The position numbers and the translations under genes were made by a program. From Leucobacter zeae (GTDB lineage: Bacteria > Actinomycetota > Actinomycetes > Actinomycetales > Microbacteriaceae), in the NCBI RefSeq assembly GCF_016758175.1, contig NZ_QYAB01000001.1, positions 2,025,850-2,089,849 on the forward strand: a stretch of DNA of 64,000 nucleotides, read 5' to 3'. Numbering within the stretch: position 1 is the stretch's first letter; every line of letters begins with the position of its first letter. The notes below the pieces were generated by a model. It saw only the letters and a list, made by a program, of their open reading frames with translations. It did no database searches and had not been told where the DNA came from. Positions 46,986 through 56,028 of the stretch are shown here, one piece after another.

Positions 46986-47630
46986 TCAGTAGGCGACGGT
47001 GAACCGTGCGCGGTGGTGCTTCGGGTCCTCGATCTCGTCGACGATCGCGACGCCGAAATCGGCGCCGCCGATCGCCGATCGGCCGTCCTCGTCGGTCAGC
47101 AGGACATCGCCGCCCACGCGGTAGCGCCCCGTGTACTCGCCGGCCACCCAGGGTCCGAAATCTCCGGCGGGGCTCACCAGGAACCAGTCGGGGGCGCCGT
47201 CCATCGCGCGGAGGTCGTCGAGCACGCCGCTCATCTCCTGCGCCTCCGGCCGGTAGTCGTCGCCGAACTCGGGCTTCGTGTGCAGCGCCTCGCCGCCCTC
47301 GCGATCGAGCAGGGATCCGGCTCCTCCGACGACGCCGAGACGGACGCCTGCGGCCGCAGCATCCGCCGCGAGGTCGGCGATCACGGGGCGCAGAGCGCCG
47401 GCCATATCGCCGCGCGGGGAGACCGCGACCACGACGACGTCGGCGCCGTCGAGCGCACGGGCGCGGTCGGCGGGGTCGGTGATCGAACCGGTCTCGTACG
47501 CCACGCCCGCGACCTGCTCGGCCACGTCACCGCGGCTGAAGCTGCGCACGTCGAGCCCGCGCACCGCGGCGGCCTCGACGATGTGGGATCCGGCGTAGCC
47601 GCTGCCTCCGAACACGGTCACTCTGGTCAT
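46986..47630 (-). CDS. NAD(P)H-binding epimerase-like protein
   Basis: 214 residues. Atypical SDR fold: the cofactor loop VFGGSGYAGSHIVEAA at the N terminus, VVVAVSPRG, LGVVGGAGSLLDREGG and WFLVSPAGDFGPW. Resembles flavin reductase-like/NmrA-type stress proteins annotated as NAD-dependent epimerases; no catalytic Tyr-x3-Lys is visible. GGAGGACC precedes the ATG. Monocistronic. Confidence 0.82.
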   Translation of the reverse strand: MTRVTVFGGSGYAGSHIVEAAAVRGLDVRSFSRGDVAEQVAGVAYETGSITDPADRARALDGADVVVVAVSPRGDMAGALRPVIADLAADAAAAGVRLGVVGGAGSLLDREGGEALHTKPEFGDDYRPEAQEMSGVLDDLRAMDGAPDWFLVSPAGDFGPWVAGEYTGRYRVGGDVLLTDEDGRSAIGGADFGVAIVDEIEDPKHHRARFTVAY

Positions 47631-47773
47631 GCTGGTCCTCCGTCTCCCGGGCCCGCACCGTGCGCGCCCGCTGTTCGGGACAACCCTGGCGCTACGGCGG
47701 GTATTCCCCCTCGTGTCGATCCGGTGTTCGCGCCAGGAGAACGGGGCCCGCAGCCGAGCCCCTGCTCACGCCG

Positions 47774-49267
47774 TCAGACCGCGGCGAACCCGCGGTCGCT
47801 CGCGGCGACGGGGCTCGGGAGCACCGTATCCCCCATCAGATAGCGGTCGACCGAAGCCGCGGCGGCCCGCCCCTCGGCGATCGCCCAGACGATGAGCGAC
47901 TGACCGCGCCCGGCGTCGCCCGCGACGAACACTCCGGGCAGGTCCGTCCCGTAGTCGTCGTCGCGCACGAACGCGCCGCGCGCGCCCGTCGGCAGCGGGA
48001 ACGCGGGGTCGGCGACGGCCTCGGGCCCGGTGAATCCCATGGCGATGAGCACGAGATCGGCCTCGATGAGGCGCTCGGTGCCCGGAGCCGGCACCCGACC
48101 GGCATCCGTGTAGACGGTCTCCGCCACGCGCAGCCCGGTCACCGCGCCGGCGGCATCGCCCACGAACCCGACGGTCGACGCCAGGTACGCGCGATCCCCG
48201 CCCTCCTCGTGCGAGCTCGACACCTCGAAGAGCACGGGGTGCACGGGCCACGGCTGCGACGGGCTCCGCGTCTCGCCGGGGCGCCGGCCGATGGCCAGGC
48301 TCGTGACCGATGCGGCCCCCTGCCGGTGGGCCGTGCCGACGCAGTCGGCCCCCGTGTCGCCGCCGCCGATGACCACGACCCGTTTGCCCGCCGCGTCGAT
48401 CGGCGAGCCGGAACGAGGCGCGCCGCCCCCTGGGACGACTTCGGAGGAGGCGGCTTCGTCGGAGACCCGGTTCTGGGCTCCCAGGTACTCCATCGCGTAG
48501 TGGATCCCGGCCAGCCCGCGGCCCTCGAGCTCGAGCGGGCGGGGCACCGTCGCACCGGTCGCGACGACGACGGCGTCGAAGCGCCTGCGCAACTCCGTCC
48601 AGCTCATGTCGCCGCCGATCTCCACGCCGCAGCGGAAGCGCGTGCCCTCGGCGCGCAGCTGCTCGATGCGACGGGCGACGAGCGGCTTCTCGAGCTTGAA
48701 GTCGGGGATGCCGAACCGGAGCAGGCCGCCGGGCTCCTCGTCGCGCTCGTAGACGACGACGGTGTGGCCGGCGCGGGTGAGCTGCTGCGCCGCAGCCAGG
48801 CCGGCCGGGCCGGAGCCCACGACGGCGACGGTCTTGCCCGTGAGCCGCTCGGGCGAGCGCGGCACGACCCACCCGTTCTCGAACGCCTGATCGATGATGC
48901 TGTTCTCGATCTGCTTGATCGTGACGGCCGGCTGGTTGATCCCGAGCACGCACGCTGACTCGCACGGCGCCGGGCAGGCGCGGCCCGTGAACTCGGGGAA
49001 GTTGTTCGTGGCGTGCAGCCGCTCGATCGCCTCGCGCTCGCGACCGCGGTGCATCAGGTCGTTCCACTCGGGGATCAGATTGCCGAGCGGGCACCCCTGA
49101 TGGCAGAACGCGACGCCGCAGTCCATGCAGCGCGAGGCCTGGCGCGCGACGAGCGTCGGATCGGCGGGGTCGACGACCTCCCGCCAGTCCATGAGCCTGA
49201 GCGCGACGGGTCGCTTCGGGGCGAGCTCGCGCTCGCGGGTCTTCAGGAATCCACGGGGATCAGCCAC
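47774..49267 (-). CDS. gltD: Glutamate synthase small subunit
   Basis: NADPH-oxidising subunit that feeds electrons to GltB for glutamate synthesis. 497 residues: N-terminal cysteine-rich [4Fe-4S] region (CMDCGVAFCHQGCPLGN, CPAPCESACVLG), the FAD loop VAVVGSGPAGLAAAQQL, the NADPH loop VVVIGGGDTGADCVG, and GVFVAGDAGRGQSLIVWAI at the end. The GTG lies within the last gltB codons (8-bp overlap). Confidence 0.96.
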   Translation of the reverse strand: MADPRGFLKTRERELAPKRPVALRLMDWREVVDPADPTLVARQASRCMDCGVAFCHQGCPLGNLIPEWNDLMHRGREREAIERLHATNNFPEFTGRACPAPCESACVLGINQPAVTIKQIENSIIDQAFENGWVVPRSPERLTGKTVAVVGSGPAGLAAAQQLTRAGHTVVVYERDEEPGGLLRFGIPDFKLEKPLVARRIEQLRAEGTRFRCGVEIGGDMSWTELRRRFDAVVVATGATVPRPLELEGRGLAGIHYAMEYLGAQNRVSDEAASSEVVPGGGAPRSGSPIDAAGKRVVVIGGGDTGADCVGTAHRQGAASVTSLAIGRRPGETRSPSQPWPVHPVLFEVSSSHEEGGDRAYLASTVGFVGDAAGAVTGLRVAETVYTDAGRVPAPGTERLIEADLVLIAMGFTGPEAVADPAFPLPTGARGAFVRDDDYGTDLPGVFVAGDAGRGQSLIVWAIAEGRAAAASVDRYLMGDTVLPSPVAASDRGFAAV

Positions 49268-52200
49268 GGGTCGCCTCCAGAATCTCGGTCCATACCTGCT
49301 CGCCGTCGGGATCGGCTCCGCGGGCGTGCGCGCGCTCCCGGATCTCGAGCACCCGCGAGTAGTTCCGCGGAACGAGGCGGGTGTACCGAGCGAACGCGCG
49401 TTCGGGATCGGCCTCCGACTCCGCGAGCAGCCCCGCGGCGAGCGCGGAGCCGGTCTGCTCGACGTGCCGCTTGAGCAGCGCTCGGACCCGGTCTCGGAGC
49501 TCCCCCGCGACGGCGGTGAGCAGCAGGTCGCCCGAAGCCAGCTCGGCGGCGTTCACATCGGCGGGGTCGAGGTCGAGCAGCACGGCCTCGCCGCCCGACA
49601 TGCCCGCGCCGATGTTGCGGCCCGTAGGACCGAGGATCAGGGCGAAGCCGCCCGTGAAGTACTCGAGCGCGTGGTCCCCCGTGCCCTCGACCACCGCGGT
49701 GGCTCCCGAGCCGCGGACCATGAACCGCTCCCCGACGACACCCGCGATCCAGAATGCGCCTCCGGTCGCTCCGTAGCCGATCGTGTTGCCCGCGATCACG
49801 TTTCCAGCGGCGCCGTGGCCCGCGGAGGGGTCGGGGCGGATCGCGATCTCCCCGCCCGAGAGCCCCTTGCCGACGTAGTCGTTGGCATCGCCGATGAGGC
49901 GCAGCGCGACGCCCGACGGCAGGAAAGCGCCCAGCGACTGCCCCGCGGAACCGGTCAGGGTGATGTCGATCGTCTCGGGGGCGAGCCCGGCCGGGCCGAA
50001 CCGCCGCGTCACCTCGTGTCCGAGCATCGTGCCGACGGCGCGGTCGATGTTCGTGATCGGCAGGTCGATGATCACCGGGTCGCGCCGTTCGAGGGCATCC
50101 TCCGACATCTCGATGAGCGCGGCGTCGAAGTGGGTCTCGAGCTCGTGATCCTGCGCCCGCCCGTGCCTGCGCGGCTCGGACGCACCGAACTCGGGGCCGC
50201 GCAGGATCGGCGTGAGGTCGAGCCCGTCGGCCTTCCAGTGCCGGATCGCGTCGTCGACGTCGAGCGCCGCCGTGTCGCCGACCGCCTCGTCGAGGGAGCG
50301 GTACCCGAGGGAGGCGAGGAGCTCGCGGACCTCTTCGGCGATGAAGCGGAAGAAGTTGACGACGTGCTCCGCCTGACCCGTGAAGCGCTCGCGCAGCTCG
50401 GGGTTCTGCGTCGCGACGCCGACCGGGCAGGTGTCGAGGTGGCAGACCCGCATCATGATGCATCCCGAGACGACGAGCGGGGCCGTCGCGAAGCCGAACT
50501 CCTCTGCGCCGAGCAGGGCGGCGACGACGACATCGCGGCCGGTCTTGAGCTGCCCGTCAGCCTGCAGCACCACGCGCTCGCGCAGACCGTTGAGCATCAG
50601 GGTCTGCTGGGCCTCGGCCAGGCCCACCTCCCACGGCGATCCTGCGTGCTTGAGCGAGTTCATCGGGCTCGCGCCGGTGCCCCCGTCGTGCCCGGAGACG
50701 AGGATCACGTCTGAGAGCGCCTTCGCGACGCCCGCCGCGACCGGTCCGATCCCGGACTGCGCGACGAGCTTCGTGGAGATGCGGGCTGCGGGATTGGCGC
50801 GCTTGAGGTCGAAGATGAGCTGCTTCAGATCCTCGATCGAGTAGATGTCGTGGTGCGGCGGCGGGGAGATCAGCCCGACGCCCGGCGTCGCGTGGCGGGT
50901 GCGCGCGATCCAGGGGTACATCTTGGCGGGCGGGAGCTGTCCGCCCTCCCCCGGCTTCGCGCCCTGCGCGAGCTTGATCTGGATCTCGTCGGCGCTCGTG
51001 AGGTACATCGAGGTCACGCCGAAGCGTCCCGATGCGACCTGCTTGATCCGGCTGCGCCGCTCGGGATCGGCCAGCCGCTCCTCGCTCTCACCGCCCTCTC
51101 CGGTGTTCGACCGCCCGCCCAGCCGGTTCATCGCGATGGCGAGCGTCTCGTGCGCCTCCGGGGAGATCGACCCGTAGCTCATGGCGCCCGTCGCGAAGCG
51201 CGTGACGATGGCGTCGACGGGCTCGACCTCGTCGAGCGGCACGGCGGGCCGCGTGGGCGAGAATCTGAAGAGGCCCCGCAGCGTCATGAGCCTGCGCTGC
51301 TGGTCGTTGACGCGCCGCGTGTACTCCGTGAAGATCTCGCGGCGCCCCGTGCGCGTGGCGTGCTGGAGCTTGAAGATCGTCTCGGGATCGAAGAGGTGCG
51401 GTTCCTCCCCCCGGCGCCAGCGGTACTCGCCGCCGGTGGCGAGGCGCTGGTGCGCGAGCGCTGCGGGGTCGTCGGGATAGGCGGAGCGATGGCGCGCGGC
51501 CACCTCGGCCGCGATCACGTCGAGTCCCACCCCTCCGAGCCGCGAAGCGGTGCCGGTGAAGTAGCGGTCTACGACGTCCTGCGCGAGCCCGACCGCCTCG
51601 AACGTCTGCGCCCCGCAGTACGAGGCGACGGTCGAGATGCCCATCTTGCTCATCACCTTGAGCATGCCCTTGCCGAGGCCCTTGACGAGGCGGGCGACCG
51701 CCTGCTCCTCGGTGACCCCCGCGATCGAGCCGTCGCGTACGAGCAGCCCGACCGTCTCCATGGCGAGGTAGGGGTTCACCGCGGCGGCGCCGTAGCCGAT
51801 GAGCGCGGCGACGTGGTGGACCTCGCGCACGTCGCCCGCCTCGGCGATGAGCGCGACGCGCATGCGCTGCCCCTCGCGGATGAGGTGGTGATGCACGGCG
51901 GAGATGGCGAGCAGCGACGGCACGGGGGCCAGGTCCTTGTTCGAGTCTCGGTCGGAGATGATGAGGAACTCTGCGCCTGCCGCGACGGCCGCGCTCGCCT
52001 CGCGGCACATCGCCTCGAGACGGTCGGCGAGGCCCCTCGCCTCGAAGTCCACCGGATAGAGCCCGCGGATCGTCACGGCGCGCTCGCGGTCGAAGTCCTC
52101 GCCGAAGTGCTGGATACGGGCGAGCGCGTCGTTGTCGATCACGGGGAAGTCCAGGATCACCTGACGGGCATGCGCGGCCGATTGGGTGAGCAGGTTCTCC

Positions 52201-53912
52201 TGGGGACCCATCCCGGCGCGCAGGCTCGTGACGAGTTCCTCGCGCAACGCGTCGAGCGGCGGGTTCGTCACCTGGGCGAACTGCTGCACGAAGTAGTCGA
52301 AGACGAGCCGCGGGCGCTGGCTCAGCACCGCGATCGGCGTGTCGGTGCCCATGGCGGCGATCGGCTCGATGCCCTCCCGCGCCATCGGGGTGAGCAGCAG
52401 GCGGAGCTCCTCGTCGGTGTACCCGAATGTGCGCTGCCTGCGCGTGACGGAGGCCGGGGGGTGCACGAGGTGCTCGCGCTCGGGCAGGTCGGAGAGCCGG
52501 ATCCGGCCCTCCGCGAGCCACTCGCCCCACGGCGCGAGGCCGGCGAGCTGCCGCTTGACGGCTTCGTCGTCGCGGATCGCTCCGCTCGCGAGATCGACCG
52601 AGAGCATCCGCCCGGGCTGCAGCCGCCCGCGCTGCACGACGCGCTCCGGCGCGATGTCGAGCACCCCCGTCTCGCTCGCGATCACCATCAGGCCGTCCGA
52701 GGTGACGAGGAACCGCCCCGGGCGCAGGCCGTTGCGGTCGAGCAGGGCGACGAGCTCGGTGCCATCGGTCGCGATCATCGCGGCCGGGCCGTCCCACGGC
52801 TCCATGAGCAACGAGTGGTACTCGAGGAAGTCCACCAGCTCGGGGTGCAGCCCGCGCTCCGACTCCCACGCTTCCGGCACCATCATGGCGAGCGCGTGCG
52901 GCAGGCTGCGCCCCGCCATGACGAGCAGCTCGAGCACCTCGTCGAAGCTGGCGGAGTCGCTCCCGCCCTCCGAGCAGATCGGGGTGAGCCGGCTCACATC
53001 CCCGAGCGCATCGGAGGCCAGCTGCGCCTCGCGGGCGCGCATCCAATTGCGGTTGCCGCGCACCGTGTTGATCTCGCCGTTGTGGGCGACCAGGCGCAGC
53101 GGCTGCGCCAGGTGCCACGACGGGAAGGTGTTCGTCGAGTACCGCGAATGGACGATCGCGAAACGGCTCGCGAAGCGCTCGTCGGCGAGCTCGGGGTAGA
53201 AGGCGGGCAGCTGGAGCGTGGTGACCATGCCCTTGTAGACGATGGTGCGCGCACTGAGCGACGGGAGGTAGACGCCCGTCTCGTGCTGCACGCGCTTGCG
53301 GGTGCGGAACGACAGGCGCTCGAGGCGATCCGTCTCGGATCCGGACCCCGCGGCGGCGGCCGCGGCGCCGAGGATCGGGTCGACCGGCCCGGCGGCGGGC
53401 ACAAGGATCACCTGCTCGATGTGCGGGCTCGCGAGCCGCGCGCTCTCGCCCAGCACCTCGGGACGCACCGCGATGGGCCGCCAGGCGAGGACGCGCAACC
53501 CCTCCTCCGCCGCGATCGCCGCGATCCGGTATCGGACCGAGCGGCGCTCGACGGAAGAACGGGGCAGGAACACGAGTCCGGCCGAGTAGCCGCCGGGCTC
53601 GGGCAGCAGGAGGTCGGGATCCTGCACCGCGAGCTCCTCGCGGATGAGCGGGTCGGGCAGGTCGGTGAGAATCCCGGCGCCGTCGCCCGTCCCCGCGTCG
53701 GATCCCACGGCCCCGCGGTGCTCGAGGTGCTCGAGCGCTTCGAGGGCGAGAGCGACGATCTCGTGCCGGGCCTCCCCCGACAACGACACGACGGAGGCGA
53801 GGCCGCAGGCATCGCGCTCGTCGGCGGGGTCGTAGAGACCGACCGCCGCCGGCGGGAGGCTCCGGCTCGCGGCGGTCCTGCGGTCGGGTCGGGTGGGCTG
53901 GCTCGTGCTCAT
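49260..53912 (-). CDS. gltB: Glutamate synthase large subunit
   Basis: 1550 residues. The class II glutaminase domain has its nucleophile in DERDACGLAS at about residue 36, so a propeptide of about 35 residues is cleaved. A central domain and FMN/synthase domain follow, with the [3Fe-4S] cysteines in CIMMRVCHLDTCPVG, then the C-terminal GXGXG beta-helix (NVIAGNTIGYGATGG, GAGMSGGEAVLLDL). Uses glutamine and 2-oxoglutarate. Forms an operon with gltD. Confidence 0.97.
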   Translation of the reverse strand: MSTSQPTRPDRRTAASRSLPPAAVGLYDPADERDACGLASVVSLSGEARHEIVALALEALEHLEHRGAVGSDAGTGDGAGILTDLPDPLIREELAVQDPDLLLPEPGGYSAGLVFLPRSSVERRSVRYRIAAIAAEEGLRVLAWRPIAVRPEVLGESARLASPHIEQVILVPAAGPVDPILGAAAAAAGSGSETDRLERLSFRTRKRVQHETGVYLPSLSARTIVYKGMVTTLQLPAFYPELADERFASRFAIVHSRYSTNTFPSWHLAQPLRLVAHNGEINTVRGNRNWMRAREAQLASDALGDVSRLTPICSEGGSDSASFDEVLELLVMAGRSLPHALAMMVPEAWESERGLHPELVDFLEYHSLLMEPWDGPAAMIATDGTELVALLDRNGLRPGRFLVTSDGLMVIASETGVLDIAPERVVQRGRLQPGRMLSVDLASGAIRDDEAVKRQLAGLAPWGEWLAEGRIRLSDLPEREHLVHPPASVTRRQRTFGYTDEELRLLLTPMAREGIEPIAAMGTDTPIAVLSQRPRLVFDYFVQQFAQVTNPPLDALREELVTSLRAGMGPQENLLTQSAAHARQVILDFPVIDNDALARIQHFGEDFDRERAVTIRGLYPVDFEARGLADRLEAMCREASAAVAAGAEFLIISDRDSNKDLAPVPSLLAISAVHHHLIREGQRMRVALIAEAGDVREVHHVAALIGYGAAAVNPYLAMETVGLLVRDGSIAGVTEEQAVARLVKGLGKGMLKVMSKMGISTVASYCGAQTFEAVGLAQDVVDRYFTGTASRLGGVGLDVIAAEVAARHRSAYPDDPAALAHQRLATGGEYRWRRGEEPHLFDPETIFKLQHATRTGRREIFTEYTRRVNDQQRRLMTLRGLFRFSPTRPAVPLDEVEPVDAIVTRFATGAMSYGSISPEAHETLAIAMNRLGGRSNTGEGGESEERLADPERRSRIKQVASGRFGVTSMYLTSADEIQIKLAQGAKPGEGGQLPPAKMYPWIARTRHATPGVGLISPPPHHDIYSIEDLKQLIFDLKRANPAARISTKLVAQSGIGPVAAGVAKALSDVILVSGHDGGTGASPMNSLKHAGSPWEVGLAEAQQTLMLNGLRERVVLQADGQLKTGRDVVVAALLGAEEFGFATAPLVVSGCIMMRVCHLDTCPVGVATQNPELRERFTGQAEHVVNFFRFIAEEVRELLASLGYRSLDEAVGDTAALDVDDAIRHWKADGLDLTPILRGPEFGASEPRRHGRAQDHELETHFDAALIEMSEDALERRDPVIIDLPITNIDRAVGTMLGHEVTRRFGPAGLAPETIDITLTGSAGQSLGAFLPSGVALRLIGDANDYVGKGLSGGEIAIRPDPSAGHGAAGNVIAGNTIGYGATGGAFWIAGVVGERFMVRGSGATAVVEGTGDHALEYFTGGFALILGPTGRNIGAGMSGGEAVLLDLDPADVNAAELASGDLLLTAVAGELRDRVRALLKRHVEQTGSALAAGLLAESEADPERAFARYTRLVPRNYSRVLEIRERAHARGADPDGEQVWTEILEATRG

Positions 53913-53965
53913 CGACGTCCTCTCTCTCGGCGGGACGTCGGCGACCCGGGGCGAACAGGGCCTTC

Positions 53966-53996
53966 AATGTAGCACTCGAAAATTCGGCGGAATCAA
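53966..53996 (-). promoter_or_regulatory. Candidate gltBD promoter
   Basis: On the minus strand TTGATT (53996-53991) and TACATT (53971-53966) with a 19-bp spacer, about 55 bp before the gltB ATG, in an AT-richer stretch. Confidence 0.35.
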
Positions 53997-54178
53997 CTCG
54001 ATGGCGCATCTTCTGCATACTTGCTGCGCCCACCCGGAGAGTTCGCGCAGAATCTTCACGTAATCGAGTGCGCCACCGAATCGTCGAGCACTTCGTAACC
54101 TCCCCGAAACATTCGTGTCGCCGTACTGAAACCGAACGGGTCGATTCGGCCGTCCGATAGTTCGCGCGGTCGGCGGCA

Positions 54179-54201
54179 CGGTGTTCGATTATCGAACACC
54201 G
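54179..54201. promoter_or_regulatory. Operator-like palindrome upstream of gltB
   Basis: Perfect 11-bp arms CGGTGTTCGAT and ATCGAACACCG around one T. It lies 267 bp before the gltB start, in the 744-bp gene-free spacer. Confidence 0.5.
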
Positions 54202-54330
54202 CGATCCGTCCGACGGACGGGACCGCCATCGCGGGCCGTCGGAGAACGGGCAGGGAACCGCGCGACCGAAGCGCTTCCCGCGGCCCGCAGACCCGGACCC
54301 GGCGCTCGACGCGGATCCTCGTCGCGGATC

Positions 54331-54369
54331 CTCAACCCGGCCTCTCGACCCGGCCACTCGACCCGGCCA
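54331..54369. repeat. Three 13-bp tandem units CTCGACCCGGCCA
   Basis: One degenerate (CTCAACCCGGCCT) and two perfect copies. They precede the hairpin at 54397. Confidence 0.75.
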
Positions 54370-54396
54370 CTCGGCAGGGTCGAGCGCCGGCCGGAT

Positions 54397-54462
54397 ATCT
54401 GCGATCGGCCGGATATATGGCGGTTCGGCGCCGAACGGGCAGATATCCGGCCGATCGCAGAT
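54397..54462. repeat. Extragenic hairpin (element B), homologous to element A
   Basis: Perfect 20-bp arms (left ATCTGCGATCGGCCGGATAT, 54397-54416; right 54443-54462). The loop contains a second, self-complementary GTTCGGCGCCGAAC (54423-54436). The arm matches the hairpin at 27973-28054 over about 30 bp. Confidence 0.8.
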
Positions 54463-54515
54463 TCTGTGCCGACGCGGACGGGCCGCTCCTCGACGACGAT
54501 CGCGAACATACTCGC

Positions 54516-54564
54516 GGGGCACGGGGCACGGGGCACGGGGCACGGGTCACGGGTCACGGACCAC
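54516..54564. repeat. 7-bp tandem array GGGGCAC/GGGTCAC
   Basis: Four copies of GGGGCAC, two of GGGTCAC and one decayed GGACCAC, in perfect 7-bp phase. Confidence 0.85.
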
Positions 54565-54603
54565 GCGGTCCGCGCACGGAACCGCCGCCGCAGCGTCTCC
54601 GGA

Positions 54604-54651
54604 CAGCGCGACGGCGCCCGCGGAGCATGCTCCGCGGGCGCCGTCGCGCTG
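54604..54651 (-). terminator. Perfect 48-bp palindrome at the SDR 3' end
   Basis: 24-bp arms with no spacer (54604-54627 and 54628-54651), starting CAGCGCGACGGCGCCCGCGG. It begins 6 bp after the stop codon of the minus-strand SDR gene. Very stable hairpin, no T-run, as is common for actinobacterial terminators. Confidence 0.75.
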
Positions 54652-54656
54652 CTCGA

Positions 54657-55421
54657 CTACTCGCCGCCGAAGCTCGAGGTATCCCCGACGAGGCGCGTGT
54701 GGTCCGCCGGCACCGGCTCGACCGCGGCCAGGGCGACCTCCGCTGCGAACTCCGCGACGTTGTAGAGCCGGCCGGCCTGCTCGCGGCGCTCCTCGATGGC
54801 GCCCGGGTTCAGGCGGTTGAGCAGTGTTGCGGTGACGGTTCCCTCGATCATGTCGCCCGACACGACGACGAACCCGATGCCGCGCGCCTCGAGCTCGTCG
54901 ATCCGGTCCCGCAGCGCGTCCTCGCCCGCGCGCTTCGATTCGGCGACGGGCACGTACTCGGGCATCGTCGGAGTCGTCCGGATGAAGTGCGCCTGGTGAC
55001 TCGTGACGAACACGACGCGCGCGCCCTCGCCCATCAGCGGCAGCGCGGCATCGAGCATGCCGACCTGCGCGTCGCGGTTGAGCTTCAGCGCGTAGTCCTC
55101 CGCCATGCCGCCCTCCATGCCGCCGGACGCGTTCAGCACGAGGATGTCGATTCCCCCGAACTCGTCGCCCACGGCGGCCATCATCGCGGCGACCGACGCC
55201 GGATCGGTGAGGTCGGCGCCCTGCACGAGCGCGCGGACGCCGAGCTCGCGCAGCTCGGCCGCGAGCTTCTCGGCGCGGGGCGCCTTGTTGCGGAAGTTCA
55301 CGACGACGTCGGCGCCGGCCTCCGCGAGGATGCGCACGGTGTCGGCGCCCACTCCGCGCGAGGATCCGGTCACGAGGGCGCGGCGGCCGGCGAGGCTGCC
55401 GGGTTCGAGGATCTGGGTCAC
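54657..55421 (-). CDS. SDR-family oxidoreductase, atypical active site
   Basis: 254 residues. The Rossmann loop is normal (ALVTGSSRGVGADTVRIL), as are NASGG and the serine in VVFVTSHQAHF, but the tyrosine and lysine are spaced Tyr-x6-Lys (EYVPVAESKRAGE) instead of Tyr-x3-Lys. Related actinobacterial proteins share this. Function unknown. The GTG at 55421 has AGGAGTGCTT upstream; longer readings lack a ribosome site. Confidence 0.85.
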   Translation of the reverse strand: MTQILEPGSLAGRRALVTGSSRGVGADTVRILAEAGADVVVNFRNKAPRAEKLAAELRELGVRALVQGADLTDPASVAAMMAAVGDEFGGIDILVLNASGGMEGGMAEDYALKLNRDAQVGMLDAALPLMGEGARVVFVTSHQAHFIRTTPTMPEYVPVAESKRAGEDALRDRIDELEARGIGFVVVSGDMIEGTVTATLLNRLNPGAIEERREQAGRLYNVAEFAAEVALAAVEPVPADHTRLVGDTSSFGGE

Positions 55422-55604
55422 AAGCACTCCTATTGCAAGTCGGGGAATCTGCCTCAAGAGTAGTCGACGTGTCCTGCTGATCCGGGATACGGGGTGACGC
55501 GGACTCGCGCGGAGCGGTAGTGTGCAGGAAAGCACCGCGGTTGGTGCGGAGAAAGCGGCGGAGTCGCGCGAGCGGATCCGCCGGTGACAGCCGAGGAGGT
55601 CCCC

Positions 55605-55961
55605 ATGGCCGATCGAACGCTTCGAGGAACGCGCATCGGCGCGACCAGCCTGCAGGGCGAGGAGGGCGTGGAGCTCTCCCCCCGGCGTCCCGTGGAGTAC
55701 CTCACCGACCGAGGCGCCCGGTTCACCGTGCTCTTCGACGCCGACGCGGAACCCCCGGCAGAGTGGACGGACCAGAAGTCCGGGGAGACCGGCTTCCTCG
55801 ACGACGAGGCCGGCCGTACCGCGCGGGCCGAGTTCGAGGAGAAGGAGGCCTCGCAGCGCACGCCGTGGGACATGCTCATCGAACGGCGCACGCGCGAGGA
55901 GCTCGAGGAGCTCCTCGAGGAACGGCTCCAGCTGCTGCGGGCCCGCCGCGGCGGCTCCTGA
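55605..55961 (+). CDS. rbpA: RNA polymerase-binding protein RbpA, second paralogue
   Basis: 118 residues. It follows the classic RbpA pattern more closely than the gene at 93: MADRTLRGTRIGATSLQGEE, VEYLTDRGARFTVLFDADAE, then RTPWDMLIERRTREELEELL with the sigma-binding helix and an RARRGGS end. No cysteines. GAGGAGGT is an ideal ribosome site. Monocistronic, between the SDR gene and the HTTM gene. Confidence 0.92.
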   Translation: MADRTLRGTRIGATSLQGEEGVELSPRRPVEYLTDRGARFTVLFDADAEPPAEWTDQKSGETGFLDDEAGRTARAEFEEKEASQRTPWDMLIERRTREELEELLEERLQLLRARRGGS

Positions 55962-56028
55962 ACCATCGACGCCGCTCGGGATCCAGCGTCGCTCGGGATC
56001 GCGTGCAGCGCTCCGGTCCCCGCCGCCC

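Noticed and set aside
50850-53972. A 1040-codon plus-strand reading frame antisense to gltB
   Set aside because: Composition (Arg/Ala/Gly/Asp) is that of a high-GC shadow; no motif; gltB on the other strand is complete and conserved.
54179-54201. LexA/SOS box
   Set aside because: The actinobacterial SOS box is CGAAC-N4-GTTCG; here the half-sites are in the opposite order (GTTCG...CGAAC).
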